Assembly: GCF_000711215.1 (NCBI RefSeq)
Contig: NZ_JOMF01000005.1
Span: forward strand, 124,001 to 188,000
Source of the DNA: Methanomicrobium mobile BP
GTDB lineage: Archaea > Halobacteriota > Methanomicrobia > Methanomicrobiales > Methanomicrobiaceae
Direction: 5' to 3'
DNA length: 64,000 nt
Shown one piece after another: positions 63,835 through 64,000 of the stretch. The notes beneath the pieces are model-generated. The model was given only the letters and a program-made list of their open reading frames with translations, searched no databases and was not told where the DNA came from. Each line of letters opens with the position of its first letter. The stretch's first letter is position 1. The position numbers and the translations under genes are program-made.

Positions 63835-64000
63835 ATGGTATGGATAAAATCCCTTGAAGGAAGTTATGTGAATGTCGATAATGTCCTTTCAATCGTATTT
63901 GACAACAAATGCAACTCTTTTGCGGCGGTCGTGGGATACAAGGACGGACGCCTTCAGCATAAAATCTACCAGAACCGCGCCCTCGACAACATCCTCGCCG
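63835..64000 (+). CDS. Hypothetical protein, cut by the window end
   Basis: The first 55 codons of a gene: MVWIKSLEGSYVNVDNVLSI, then a beta-rich stretch (FAAVVGYKDGRLQHKIYQN). No family recognised. Divergent from the small two-gene unit, 69 bases from its start. Confidence 0.55.
   Translation, partial: MVWIKSLEGSYVNVDNVLSIVFDNKCNSFAAVVGYKDGRLQHKIYQNRALDNILA

Overview
The window comes from a methanogenic archaeon, most likely of the order Methanomicrobiales; I cannot fix the genus. The archaeal evidence is the L44e/S27e/aIF2-alpha/Nop10 cluster, GINS and primase PriS, Elp3, glycerol-1-phosphate dehydrogenase, geranylgeranyl reductase, RaSEA, and the UPF0058 and UPF0179 families. The methanogen evidence is two methanogenesis marker proteins (8 and 14), plus a heme-precursor/siroheme operon of the kind that feeds coenzyme F430, and hydrogenase maturation genes. 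Genes are densely packed, often overlapping as ATGA or TGATG. Many genes appear to have little or no leader.

Layout. 0.1-5.7 kb: PUA/PAPS-reductase-like protein, HisH, ferredoxin plus geranylgeranyl reductase, EndoQ-type DNA-repair nuclease, PAC2. 5.7-11.6 kb, minus strand: translation and replication block (Nop10, aIF2-alpha, S27e, L44e, GINS, PriS, Elp3, UPF0058). 11.7-19.7 kb: ADP-ribosylglycohydrolase, UPF0179, EgsA divergent from DUF63 and SpoIIM-like membrane proteins, ProRS, a lipoprotein, adenine deaminase. 19.7-21.1 kb: no convincing gene. 21.1-30.3 kb: DUF1624 membrane protein, marker 8, nickel-pincer type ornithine cyclodeaminase, NifX-like protein and LOG protein either side of a striking double palindrome, RaSEA, a surface protein, tRNA-Ser(UGA), NhaC antiporter.

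30.4-34.3 kb is an accessory island. It has AT-richer small genes, four members or fragments of one VapB-like antitoxin family, an ADP-ribosyltransferase-like toxin candidate followed after 8 bases by an antitoxin-like fragment, a frameshifted HNHP (JAB/RadC-like) gene, small lysine-rich proteins with near-identical leaders, and a 188-base intergenic duplication. It is the best place in the window to look for an undescribed system.

34.4-36.1 kb: hypC-hypA-hypE. 36.3-41.7 kb: a tightly coupled ParA-like ATPase, a 1186-residue soluble chemoreceptor and CheR. This resembles bacterial ParA-driven positioning of cytoplasmic chemoreceptor clusters. 41.8-47.9 kb: tetrapyrrole operon, in transcription order precorrin-2 dehydrogenase, HemA, HemB, HemL, HemC, CobA; no HemD is seen. 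48-64 kb: CDF transporter, ketopantoate-reductase-like protein, CBS-domain membrane protein, TrpF, a ferritin-like protein with a lysine-rich tail, 6-phospho-3-hexuloisomerase, aminotransferase, M42 peptidase, ArgG, flavin-reductase-like protein, marker 14, parvulin and small unknowns.

A recurring feature is that the gaps between genes hold short degenerate tandem repeats with periods of about 8 to 26 bases, each with its own motif. This is read by eye and needs a repeat finder to quantify.
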